The translations under genes were made by a program, and so were the position numbers. Of a DNA stretch of 64,000 nt, positions 50,601-62,600 are shown one piece after another. The stretch is from Archivesica marissinica. Taxonomy: Eukaryota > Mollusca > Bivalvia > Venerida > Vesicomyidae. The stretch covers positions 248,001-312,000 of the forward strand of contig JABXNX010000028.1 in assembly GCA_014843695.1 (NCBI GenBank). Reading direction: 5' to 3'. A model generated the notes under the pieces. It saw nothing but the letters and a program-made list of their open reading frames with translations, ran no database searches and had not been told where the DNA came from. Each line of letters opens with the position of its first letter. Positions within the stretch are counted from its first letter, which is position 1.

Positions 50601-53600
50601 TTGCAGGTTATTGTTTAGTACTGGTTGCAGGTTGTTGTTTAGTACTGTTTGCAGGTTGTTGTTTAGTACTGTTTGCAGGTTGTTGTTTAGTACTGTTTGC
50701 AGGTTGTTGTTTAGCACTATTTGCAGGTTGTTGTTTAGTACTGTTTGCAGGTTGATGCTTAGTACTGTTTGCAGGTTGTTGTTTAGTTCTGTTGGCAGGT
50801 TGTGCTTAGCACTATTTGCAGGTTGTTGTTTAGTACAGTTTGCATGTTGTTATTTAGTACTGTTTGCAGGTTGTTGTTTAGTACTGTTTGCAGGTTGTTG
50901 TTTAGTACTGTTTGCAGGTTGTGCTTAGCACTATTTGCAGGTTGTTGTTTAGTACTGTTTGCATGTTGTTGTTTAGTACTGTTTGCAGGTTGTTGTTTAG
51001 TACTGTTTGCAGGTTGTTGTTTAGCACTATTTGCAGGTTGTTGTTTAGTACTGTTTGTTGGTTGTTGCTTAGTACTGTTTGCATGTTGTTGTTTAGTACT
51101 GTTTGCAGGTTGTTGTTTAGTACTGTTTGCAGGTTGTTGTTTAGCACTGTTTGCAGGTTGATGCTTAGCACTGTTTGCAGGTTGTTGCTTAACACTGTTT
51201 ACAGATTGTTGGTTAGTACTGTTTGCAGATTGTTGGTTAGCACTGTTTGCAGGATGGTGTTAGCACTGTTTGCAGGTTGTTGTTTAGCACTGCTTGCAGG
51301 TTGTTGTTTAGTATTCTTTGTAGGTTGTTGTTTAGTACTGTTTGCAATTTGTTGTTTAGTACTGTTTGCAGGTTGTTGTTTAGCACTGTATGCAGGCTGT
51401 GATTAGCACTATTTGCATGTTGTTGTTTAGTACTGTTTGCAGGTTGATGCTTAGTACTGTTTGCAGGTTGTTGTTTAGTTCTGTTTGCAGGTTGTGCTTA
51501 GCACTATTTGCAGGTTGTTGTTTAGTACAGTTGGCATGTTGTTGTTTAGTACTGTTTGCAGGTTGTTGTTTAGTACTGTTTGCAGGTTGTTGTTTAGTAA
51601 TGTTTGCAGGTTGTGCTTAGCACTATTTGCAGGTTGTTGTTTAGTACTGTTTGCATGTTGTTGTTTAGTACTGTTTGCAGGTTGTTGTTTAGTACTGTTT
51701 GCAGGTTGTTGTTTAGCACTATTTGCAGGTTGTTGTTTAGTACTGTTTGTTGGTTGTTGCTTAGTACTGTTTGCATGTTGTTGTTTAGTACTGTTTGCAG
51801 GTTGTTGTTTAGTACTGTTTGCAGGTTGTTGTTTAGCACTGTTTGCAGGTTGATGCTTAGCACTGTTTGCAGGTTGTTGCTTAACACTGTTTACAGATTG
51901 TTGGTTAGTACTGTTTGCAGATTGTTGGTTAGCACTGTTTGCAGGATGGTGTTAGCACTGTTTGCAGGTTGTTGATTAGCACTGTTTGCAGGTTGTTGTT
52001 TAGTATTCTTTGTAGGTTGTTGTTTAGTACTGTTTACAGGTTGTTGTTTAGTAGTTTGCAGATTGTTGTTTAGTACTGTTTGCAGGTTGTTGTTTAGCAC
52101 TGTTTGCAGTTTGTTGTTTAATACTGTTTGCAGGTTGTTGTTATGGAACTGTTTGCAGGTTGTTGTTATGGAACTGTTTGCAGGTTGTTGTTTAGTACTG
52201 TTTGCAGGTTGGTGTTTAGCAGTGTTTGCAGGTTGGTTTTTAACACTGTTTGCAGGTTGTTGTTTAGCAGTGTTTGCATGTTGGTGTTTAACAGTGTTTG
52301 CAGGTTGGTGTTTACCACTGTTTGCAGGTTGGTGTTTAGCACTGTTTGCAGGTTGGTGCTTAGCACTCTTTGCATGTTGGTGTTTAACAGTGTTTGTTGG
52401 TTGGTGTTTAGCACTGTTTGCATGTTGGTGTTTAGCATTGTTTGCAGGTTGATGTTTAGCACCATTTGCAGGTTGGTGTTTAGCACTGTTTGCAGGTTGG
52501 TGTTTAGCACTGTTTGCAGGTTGTTGTTTAGGACTGTTTGCAGGTTGATGCTTAGCACTGTTTGCAGGTTGTTGCTTAACACTGTTTGCATGTTGGTGTT
52601 AAGCACTGTTTGCAGGTTGATGCTTAGCACTGTTTGCATGTTGATACTTAGCACTGTTTGCATGTTGGTGTTTAACAGTGTTTGTTGGTTGGTGTTTAGC
52701 ACTGTTTGCAGGTTGGTGCCTAGCACTGTTTACAGGTTGTTGTTTAGTACTGTTTGAAGGTTGTGCTTAGCACTATTTGCAGGTTGTTGTTTAGTACTGT
52801 TTGCAGGTTGTTGTTTAGTACTCTTTGCAGGTTGTTGTTTAGTACTGTTTGCAGGTTGTTGTTTAGCACTGTTGCAGGTTGTTGTTTAATACTGTTTGCA
52901 GTTTGTTGCTTAGTACTGTTTGCAGTTTGTTGTTTAGTACTGTTTGTAGGTTGTTGCTTAGTACTGTTTGCAGGTTGTGGTTTAGCACTGTTTGCAGGTT
53001 GGTGTTTAGCAGTGTTTGCATGTTGGTGTTTAACAGTGTTTGCAGGTTGGTGTTAACACTGTTTGCAGGTTGGTGTTTAACAGTGTTTGCAGGTTGGTGT
53101 TTACCACTGTTTGCAGGTTGTTGTTTAGTACTGTTTGCAGTTTGGTGCCTAGCACTGTTTGCAGGTTGTTGTTTAGTACTGATTGCAGGTTGTGCTTAGC
53201 ACTATTTGCAGGATGTTGTTTAGTACTGTTTGCAGGTTGGTGCCTAACAATGTTTGCAGGTTGTTGTTTAGTACTCTTTGCAGGTTGGTGCCTAGCACTG
53301 TTTACAGGTTGTTGTAAAGTACTGTTTGCAGGTTGTGCTTAGCACTATTTGCAGGTTGTTGTTTAGTACTGTTTGCATGTTGTTGTTTAGTACTGTTTGC
53401 AGGTTGTTGTTTAGTACTGTTTGCAGGTTGTTGTTTAGTACTGTTTGCAGGTTGTTGCTTAGCACTGTTTGCAGGTTGTTGTTTAGTACTGTTTGCTGGT
53501 TGTTGTTTAGTACTGTTTGCAGGTTGTTGTTTAGTACTGTTTGCAGGTTGTTGTTTAGTACGGTGTGCAGGTTGTTTTTTAGTACTGTTTGCAGGTTGTT

Positions 53601-56600
53601 GTTTAGTACTGTTTGCAGGTTGTTGTTTAGTACTGTTTGCAGGTTGGTGTTTAGTACTGTTTGCAGGTTGTTGTTTAGTACTGTTTGCAGGTTGTTGTTT
53701 AGTACTGTTTGCTGGTTGTTGTTTAGCACTATTTGCAGGTTGATGTTTAGTACTGTTTGTAGGTTGTTGTTTAGTACTGTTTGCAGGTTGTTGTTTAGTA
53801 CTGTTTGCAGGTTGTTGTTTAGCACTGTTTGCAGGTTGTGCTTAGCACTATTTGCAGGTTGTTGTTTAGTACTGTTTGCAGGTTGTTGTTTAGTAGTTTG
53901 CAGGTTGTTGTTTAGTAGTTTGCAGGTTGTTGTTAAGTACTGTTTGCAGGTTGTTGTTTAGCACTGTTTGCAGGTTGTTGTTTAGTACTGTTTGCAGGTT
54001 GTTGTTTAATACTGTTTGCAGGTTGTTGTTTAGTACTGTTTGCAGGTTGTTGTTTAGTACTGTTTGCAGGTTGTTGTTTAGTACTGTTTGCAGGTTGTTG
54101 TTTAGCACTATTTGCTGGTTGTTGTTTAGTACTGTTTGCAGGTTGATGTTTAGTACTGTTTGCAGGTTGTTGTTTAGCACTGTTTGCAGGTTGTGCTTAG
54201 CACTATTTGCAGGTTGTTGTTTAGTACTGTTTGCAGGTTGTTGTTTATAGTTTGCAGGTTGTTGTTTAGTAGTTTGCAGGTTGTTGTTTAGTACTGTTTG
54301 CAGGTTGTTGTTTAGCACTGTTTGCAGGTTGTTGTTTAGTACTGTTTGCAGGTTGTTGTTTAATACTGTTTGCAGGTTGTTGTTATGGAACTGTTTGCAG
54401 GTTGTTGTTTAGTACTGTTTGCAGGTTGTTGTTTAGTACTGTTTGCAGTTTGTTGTTTAGTACTGTTTGCAGGTTGTTGTTTAGTACTGTTTGCAGGTTG
54501 TTGCTTAGCACTATTTGCAGGTTGTTGTTTAGTACTGTTTGCAGGTTGTGCTTAGCACTATTTGCAGGTTGTTGTTTAGTACTGTTTGCAGGTTGGTGCC
54601 TAGCACTCTTTGCAGGTTGTTGCTTAGTACTGTTTGCAGGTTGTGCTTAGCACTATTTGCAGGTTGTTGTTTAGTACTGTTTGCATGTTGTTGTTTAGTA
54701 CTGTTTGCAGGTTGTTGTTTAGTACTGTTTGCAGGTTGTTGATTAGCACTGTTTGCAGGTTGTTGTTTAGTACTGATTGTTGGTTGTTGTTTAGTACTGT
54801 TTGCAGGTTGTTGTTTAGTACTGTTTGCAGGTTGTTGTTTAGCACTGTTTGCAGGTTGATGCTTAGCACTGTTTGCAGGTTGTTGCTTAACACTGTATAC
54901 AGATTGTTGGTTAGCACTGTTTGCAGGTTGGTGTTTAGCACTGTTCGCATGTTGGTGTTTAGCAGTGTTTGAAGGTTGTTGTCCAGCACTGTTTGCAGGT
55001 TGGTGTTAGCACTATTTGCAGGTTGTTGTTTAGCACTGTTTGCAGGTTGTTGTTTAGTACTATTTGCAGGTTATTATTTAGTACTGTTTGCAGGTTGTTG
55101 TTTAGTACTGTGTGCAGGTTGTTGTTTAGTACTGTGTGCAGGTTGTTGTTTAGTAATGTTTGCAGATTGTTGTTTAATACTGTTTGCAGGTTGTTGTTTA
55201 ACACTGTTTGCAGGTTGTTGTTTAGCACTGTTTGCAGGTTGTTGATTAGTACTGTGTGCAGGTTGTTGTTTAGTACTGTTTGCAGGTTGTTGTTTAACAC
55301 TGTTTGCAGGTTGATGTTTAGCACTGTTTGCAGGTTGTTGTTTAGCACTGTTTGCAGGTTGATACTTAGCACTATTTGCAGGTTGTTGTTTAGTACTCTA
55401 TGCAGGTTGGTTCCTAGCACTGTTTACAGGTTGTTGTTTAGTACTGTTTGCAGGTTGTGCTTAGCTCTATTTGCAGGTTGTTGTTTAGTACTGTTTGCAG
55501 ATTGTTGTTTAGTAGAGTTTGCAGGTTGTTGTTTAGTACTGTTTGCAGGTTGTTGTTTAGCACTGTTTGCAGGTTGTTGTTTAGCACTGTTTGCAGGTTG
55601 TTGTTTAGTGCTGATTGCAGGTTGTTGTTTAGTAATGTTTGCAGGTTGTTGTTATGGAACTGTTTGCAGGTTGTTGTTTAGTACTGTTTGTAGGTTGTTG
55701 TTTAGTACTGTTTGCAGGTTGTTGTTTAGTACTGTTTGCAGGTTGTTGTTTAGCACTGTTTGCAGGTTGTGCTTAGCACTATTTGCAGGTTGTTGTTTAG
55801 TACTGTTTGCAGGTTGTTGTTTAGTAGTTTGCAGGTTGTTGTTTAGTACTGTTTGCAGGTTGTTGTTTAATACTGTTTGCAGGTTGTTGTTTAATACTGT
55901 TTGCAGGTTGTTGCTTAGTACTGTTTGCAGGTTGTTGTTTAGTACTGTGTGCAGGTTGTTGTTTAGTACTGTTTGCAGGTTGTTGTTAAGCACTGTTTGC
56001 ATGTTGATGCTTAGCACTGTTTGCAGGGTGTTGTTTAGCACTGTTTGCAGGTTGATACTTAGCACTATTTGCAGGTTGTTGTTTAGTACTGTTGGCAGGT
56101 TGGTGCCTAGCACTGTTTGCAGGTTGTTGTTTAGTACTGTTTGAAGGTTGTGCTTAGCACTATTTGCAGGTTGTTGTTTAGTACTGTTTGCAGGTTGTTG
56201 TTTAGTACTCTTTGCAGGTTGTTGTTTAGTACTGTTTGCAGGTTGTTGTTTAGCACTGTTTGCAGGTTGTTGTTATGGAACTGTTTGCAGGTTGTTGTTT
56301 AGTACTGTTTGTATGTTGTTGTTTAGTACTGTTTGCAGGTAGTTGTTTAGTACTGGTTGCAGGTTGTTGTGTATTACTGTTTGCAGGTTGTTGTTTAGTA
56401 CTGTTTGCAGGTTGTTGTTTAGCACTATTTGCAGGTTGTTGTTTAGTACTGTTTGAGGGTTAATGCTTAGTACTGTTTGCAGGTTATTGTTTAGTTCTGT
56501 TTGCAGGTTGTGCCTAGCACTATTTGCAGGTTTTTGTTTAGTACTGTTTGCATGTTGTTGTTTAGTACTGTTTGCAGGTTGTTGTTTAGTACTGTTTGCA

Positions 56601-59600
56601 GGTTGTTGTTTAGCACTGTTTGCAGGTTGATGCTTAGCACTGTTTGCAGGTTGTTTTAACACTGTTTACAGATTGTTGGTTAGTACTGTTTGCAGATTGT
56701 TGGTTAGCACTGTTTGCAGATTGCTGTTTAGCACTGTTTGCATGTTGGTGTTTAGCAGTGTTTGAAGGTTGTTGTCCAGCACTGTTTGCAGGTTGGTGTT
56801 AGCACTGTTTGCAGGTTGTTGTTTAGCACTGTTTGCAGGTTGTTGTTTAGTACTGTTTGTAGGTTGTTGTTTAGTACTGTTTGCAGGTTGTTGTTTAGTA
56901 CTGTTTGCAGGTTGTTGTTTAGCACTGTTTGCAGGTTGCGCTTAGCACTATTTGCAGGTTGTTGTTTAGTACTGTTTGCAGGTTGTTGTTTAGTAGTTTG
57001 CAGGTTGTTGTTTAGTACTGTTTGCAGGTTGTTGTTTAGCACTGTTTGCAGGTTGTTGTTTAGTACTGTTTGCAGGTTGTTGTTTAATACAGTTTGCAGG
57101 TTGTTGTTATGGAACTGTTTGCAGGTTGTTGTTTAGTACTGTTTGTAGGTTGGTGTTTAGCACTGTTTGCAGGTTGGTATTTAGCACCGTTTGTAGGTTG
57201 GTGTTTAGCTCTGTTTGCAGGTTGGTATTTAACACTGTTTGTAGGTTGGTGTTTAGCACTGTTTGCAGGTTGGTATTTAGCACTCTTTGTAGGTTGTTGT
57301 TTAGCACTGTTTGCAAGTTGGTGCTTAGCACTGTTTGCAGGTTGTTGTTTAGCACTCTAGCACTGTTTGCAAGTTGTTGCTTAGCACTGTTTGCAGGTTG
57401 GTGCCTAGCACTGTTTGCAGGTTGGTGCCTAGCACTGTTTGCAAGTTGGTGCCTAGCACTGTTTGCAGGTTGGTGCCTAGCACTGTTTGCAGGTTGTTGT
57501 TTAGTACTGTTTGCAGGTTGTTGTTTAGTACTGTTTGCAGGTTGTTGTTATGGAACTGTTTGCAGGTTGTTGTTTAGTACTGTTTGCAGGTTGGTGTTTA
57601 GCACTGTTTGCAGGTTGGTGTTTAACACTGTTTGCAGGTTGGTGTTTAGCACTGTTTGCAGGTTGGTGTTTAGCACTGTTTGCATGTTGGTGTTTAACAG
57701 TGTTTGCAGGTTGGTGTTTAGCACTGTTTGCAGGTTGGTGTTTAGCACTGTTTGCAGGTTGTGCTTAGCACTATTTGCAGGTTGTTGTTTAGTACTGTTT
57801 GCAGGTTGTTGTTTAGTAGTTTGCAGGTTGTTGTTTAGCACTGTTTGCAGGTTGTTGTTTAGTACTGTTTGCAGGTTGTTGTTTAATACTGTTTGCAGGT
57901 TGTTGTTATGGAACTGTTTGCAGGTTGTTGTTTAGTACTGTTTGCAGGTTGTTGTTTAGTACTGTTTGCAAGTTGTTGTTTAGTACTTGTTGCAGGTTGG
58001 TGTTTAGCAGTGTTTGCAGGTTGGTGTTTAACACTGTTTGCAGGTTGGTCTTTAACACTGTTTGCAGGTTGGTGTTTAGCAGTGTTTGCATGTTGGTGTT
58101 TAACAGTGTTTGCAGGTTGGTGTTTACCACTGTTTGCAGGTTGGTGTTTAGCACTGTTTGCAGGTTGGTGCTTAGCACTGTTTGCATGTTGGTGTTTAAC
58201 AGTGTTTGTTGGTTGGTGTTTAGCACTGTTTGCATGTTGGTGTTTAGCATTTTTTGCAGGTTGGTGTTTAGCACCATTTGCAGGTTGGTGTTTAGCACTG
58301 TTTGCAGGTTGTTATTTAGCACTGTTTGCAGGTTAATGCTTAGCATTGTTTGCAGGTTGTTGCTTAACACTGTTTACAGATTGTTGGTTAGCACTGTTTG
58401 CAGGTTGGTGTTTAGCACTGTTTGCATGTTGGTGTTTAGCATTGTTTGAAGGTTGTTGTCCAGCACTGTTTGCAGGTTGGTGTTAGCACTGTTTGCAGGT
58501 TGTTGTTTAGCACTGTTTGCAGGTTGTTGTTTAGTACTGTGTGCAGGTTGTTGTTTAGTACTGTTTGCAGGTTGTTGTTTAGCACTGTTTGCAGGTTGGT
58601 GATTAGCACTGTTTGCAGGTTATTGTTTAGCACTATTTGCAGATGGATACTTAGCACTATTTGCAGGTTGTTGTTTAGTACTGTTTTCAGGTTGGTGCCT
58701 AGCACTGTTTACATGTTGTTGTTTAGTACTGTTTGAAGGTTGTGCTTAGCACTATTTGCAGGTTGTTGTTTAGTACTGTTTGCAGGTTGTTGTTTAGTAC
58801 TGTTTGCAGGTTGGTGTTTAGTACTGTTTGCAGGTTGTTATTTAGTACTGTTTGCAGGTTCTTGTTTAGTAATGTTTGCAGGTTGTTGTTTAGCACTATT
58901 TGCAGGTTGATGTTTAGTTCTGTTTGCAGGTTGTGCTTAGCACTATTTGCAGGTTGTTGTTTAGTACTGTTTGCATGTTGTTGTTTAGTACTGTTTGCAG
59001 GTTGTTGTTTAGTACTGTTTGCAGGTTGTTGTTTAGTACTGTTTGCATGTTGTTGTTTAGTACTGTTTGCACGTTGTTGTTTAGTACTGTTTGCAGGTTG
59101 TTGTTTAGCACTGTTTGCATGTTGGTGTTTACCAGTGTTTGAAGGTTGTTGTCCAGCATTGTTTGCAGGTTGGTGTTAGCACTGTTTGCAGGTTGTTGTT
59201 TAGCACTGTGTGCAGGTTGTTGTTTAGTACTGTTTGTAGGTTGTTGTTTAGTACTGTTTGCAGGTTGTTGTTCAGTACTGTTTGCAGGTTGTGCTTAGCA
59301 CTATTTGCAGGTTGTTGTTTAGTACTGTTTGCAGGTTGTTGTTTAGTAGTTTGCAGGTTGTTGTTTAGTACAGTTTGCAGGTTGTTGTTTAGCACTGTTT
59401 GCAGGTTTTTGTTTAGTACTGTTTGCAGGTTGTTGTTTAATACTATTTGCAGGTTGTTGTTATGGAACTGTTTCCAGGTTGTTGTTTAGTACAGTTTGCA
59501 GGTTGTTGTTTAGCACTGTTTGCAGGTTGTTGTTTAGTACTGTTTGTTGGTTGTTGTTTAGTACTGTTTGCAGGTTGTTGCTTAGTATTGTTTGCAGGTT

Positions 59601-62600
59601 GTTGTTTAGTACTGTGTGCAGGTTGTTGCTTAGTACTGTTTACAGGTTGTTGTTTAGTACTGTTTGCAGGTTGTTGTTTAGCACTATTTGCAGGTTGTTG
59701 TTTAGTACTGTTTGCAGGTTGTTGTTTAGTACTGTGTGCAGGTTGTTGTTTAGCAATGTTTGCAGGTTGATGCTTAGCACTGTTTGCAGGTTGTTGCTTA
59801 AAACAGTTGACAGATTGTTGGTTAGCACTGTTTGCATGTTGGTGATTAGCAGTGTTTGCAGGTTGTTGTCTAGCACTGTTTGCAGGTTGTTGTTAGCACT
59901 GTTTGCAGGTTGTTGTTTAGCACTGTTTGCAGGTTGTTGTTTATCACTGTGTGCAGGTTGTTGTTTAGTACTGTTTGCAGGTTGTTGTTTAGCACTGTTT
60001 GCAGGTTGTTGTTTAGTACTGTTTGCAGTTTGTGCTTAGCACTATTTGCAGGTTGTAGTTTAGTACTGTTTGCAAGTTGGTGCCTAGCACTGTTTGCAGG
60101 TTGTTGTTTAGTACTGTGTGCAGGTTGTGCTTAGCACTATTTGCAGGTTGTTGTTTAGTACTGTTTGCAGGTTGTTGTTTAGTACTGTTTGCAGGTTGGT
60201 GCCTAGCACTGTTTGCAGGTTGTTGTTTAGTACTGTGTGCAGGTTGTGCTTAGCACTATTTGCAGGTTGTTGTTTAGTACTGTTTGCATGTTGTTGTTTA
60301 GTACTGTTTGCAGGTTGTTGTTTAGTACTGTTTGCAGGTTGTTGTTTAGTACTGTTTGCAGGTTGTTGTTTAGCACTGTTTGCAGGTTGTTGTTTAGTAC
60401 TGTTTGTTGGTTGTTGTTTAGTACTGTTTGCAGGTTGTTGTTTAGTACTGTTTGCAGGTTGTTGTTTAGTACTGTGTGCAGGTTGTTGTTTAGTACTGTT
60501 TGCAGGTTGTTGTTTAGTACTATTTGCAGGTTGTTGTTTAGTACTGTTTGCAGGTTGTTGTTTAGTACTATTTGCAGGTTGTGCTTAGGACTATTTGCAG
60601 GTTGTTGTTTAGTACTGTTTGCAGGTTGTTGTTTAGTTTTGTTTGCAGGTTGGTGCCTAGCACTGTTTACTGGTTGTTGTTTAGTACTCTTTGCAGGTTG
60701 TGCTTAGCACTATTTGCAGTTTGTTGTTTAGTACTGTGTGCAGTTTATTGTTTAGTACTGTTTGCAGGTTGTTGTTTAGTACTGTGTGCAGGTTTTTGTT
60801 TAGTACCGTGTGCAGGTTGTTGTTTAGTACAGTTTGCAGGTTGTTGTTTAGTACTATTTGCAGGTTGCTGTTTAGTACTGTTTGCAGGTTGTTGTTTAGT
60901 ACTGTTTGCAGGTTGTGCTTAGCACTATTTGCAGGTTGTTGTTTAGTACTGTTTGCTGGTTGTGCTTAGCACTATTTGCAGGTTGTTATTTAGTACTGTT
61001 TGCATGTTGTTGTTTAGTACTGTTTGCAGGTTGTTGTTTAGTACTGTTTGCAGGTTGTTGTTTAGTACTGTTTGCAGGTTGTTGTTTAGCACTGTTTGCA
61101 GGTTGTTGTTTAGTACTGTTTGTTGGTTGTTGTTTAGTACTGTTTGCAGGTTGTTGTTTAGTACTGTTTGCATGTTGTTGTTTAGTACTGTTTGCAGGTT
61201 GTTGTTTAGTACTGTTTGCAGGTTGTTGTTTAGTACTGTTTGCAGGTTGTTGTTTAGTACTGTTTGCAGGTTGTTGTTTAGTACTGTTTGCAGGTTGTGC
61301 TTAGCACTGTTTGCAGTTGTTGTTAACTCTTTGTTGTTGTTGTTAGTATGTTTGCAGGCTGTTGTTTAGTACTGTTTGCATTTTTTGTGTTTAGTACTGT
61401 GTGCAGGTTGTTGTTTAGTACTGTTTGCAGGTTGTTGTTTAGTACTATTTGCAGGTTGTTGTTTAGTACTGTTTGCAGGTTGTTGTTTAGTACTGTTTGC
61501 AGGTTGTGCTTAGCACTATTTGCAGGTTGTTGTTTAGTACTCTTTGCATGTTGTTGTTTAGTACTGTTTGCAGGTTGTTGTTTAGTACTGTTTGCAGTTT
61601 GTTGTTTAGCACTGTTTGCAGGTTGTTGTTTAGTACTGTTTGCAGGTTGTTGTTTAGTACTGTTTGCAGGTTGTTGTTTAGTACTGTTTGCAGGTTGTTG
61701 TTTAGTACTATTTGCAGGTTGTTGATTAGTACTGTTTGCAGGTTGTTGTTTAGTACTGTTTGCAGGTTGTTGTTTAGTACTGTTTGCAGGTTGTTGTTTA
61801 GTACTGTTTGCAGGTTGTTGTTTAGTACTGTTTGCAGGTTGTTGTTTAGTACTGTTTGCAGGTTGTTGTTTAGTATTGTTTGCAGGTTGTTGTTTAGTAC
61901 TGTTTGCAGGTTGTTGTTTAGCACTATTTGCAGGTTGTTGTTTAGTACTGTTTGCAGGTTGATGCTTAGTACTGTTTGCAGGTTGTTGTTTAGTTCTGTT
62001 TGCAGGTTGTGCTTAGCACTATTTGCAGGTTGTTGTTTAGTACTGTTTGCATGTTGTTGTTATGGAACTGTTTGCAGGTTGTTGTTTAGCACTGTTTGCA
62101 GGTTGATGCTTAGCACTGTTTGCAGGTTGTTGCTTAACACAGTTGACAGATTGTTGGTTAGCACTGTTTGCAGGTTGGTATTTAGCATTGTTTGCATGTT
62201 GGTGATTAGCAGTGTTTGCAGGTTGTTGTCTAGCACTGTTTGCAGGTTGTTATTAGCACTGTTTGCAGGTTGTTGTTTAGCACTGTTTGCAGGTTGTTGT
62301 TTAGTACTGTGTGCAGGTTGTTGTTTAGTACTGTTTGCAGGTTGTTGTTTAGCACTGTTTGCAGGTTGTTGTTTAGTACTGTTTGCAGGTTGTGCTTAGC
62401 ACTATTTGCAGGTTGTTGTTTAGTACTATTTGCAGGTTGTTGTTTAGTACTGTTTGCAGGTTGTTGTTTAGTACTGTTTGCAGGTTGTGCTTAGCACTAT
62501 TTGCAGGTTGTTGTTTAGTACTGTTTGCAGGTTGTTGTTTAGTTTTGTTTGCAGGTTGGTGCCTAGCACTGTTTACAGGTTGTTGTTTAGTACTGTTTGC

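Noticed and set aside
54969..56144. Plus-strand frame of 391 codons with a Cys/Leu/Phe-rich octapeptide repeat in array 9, resembling a hydrophobic repeat protein
   Set aside because: This follows from the 24-bp unit. Comparable frames occur in other registers and on the minus strand, interrupted only by 23-bp variants.
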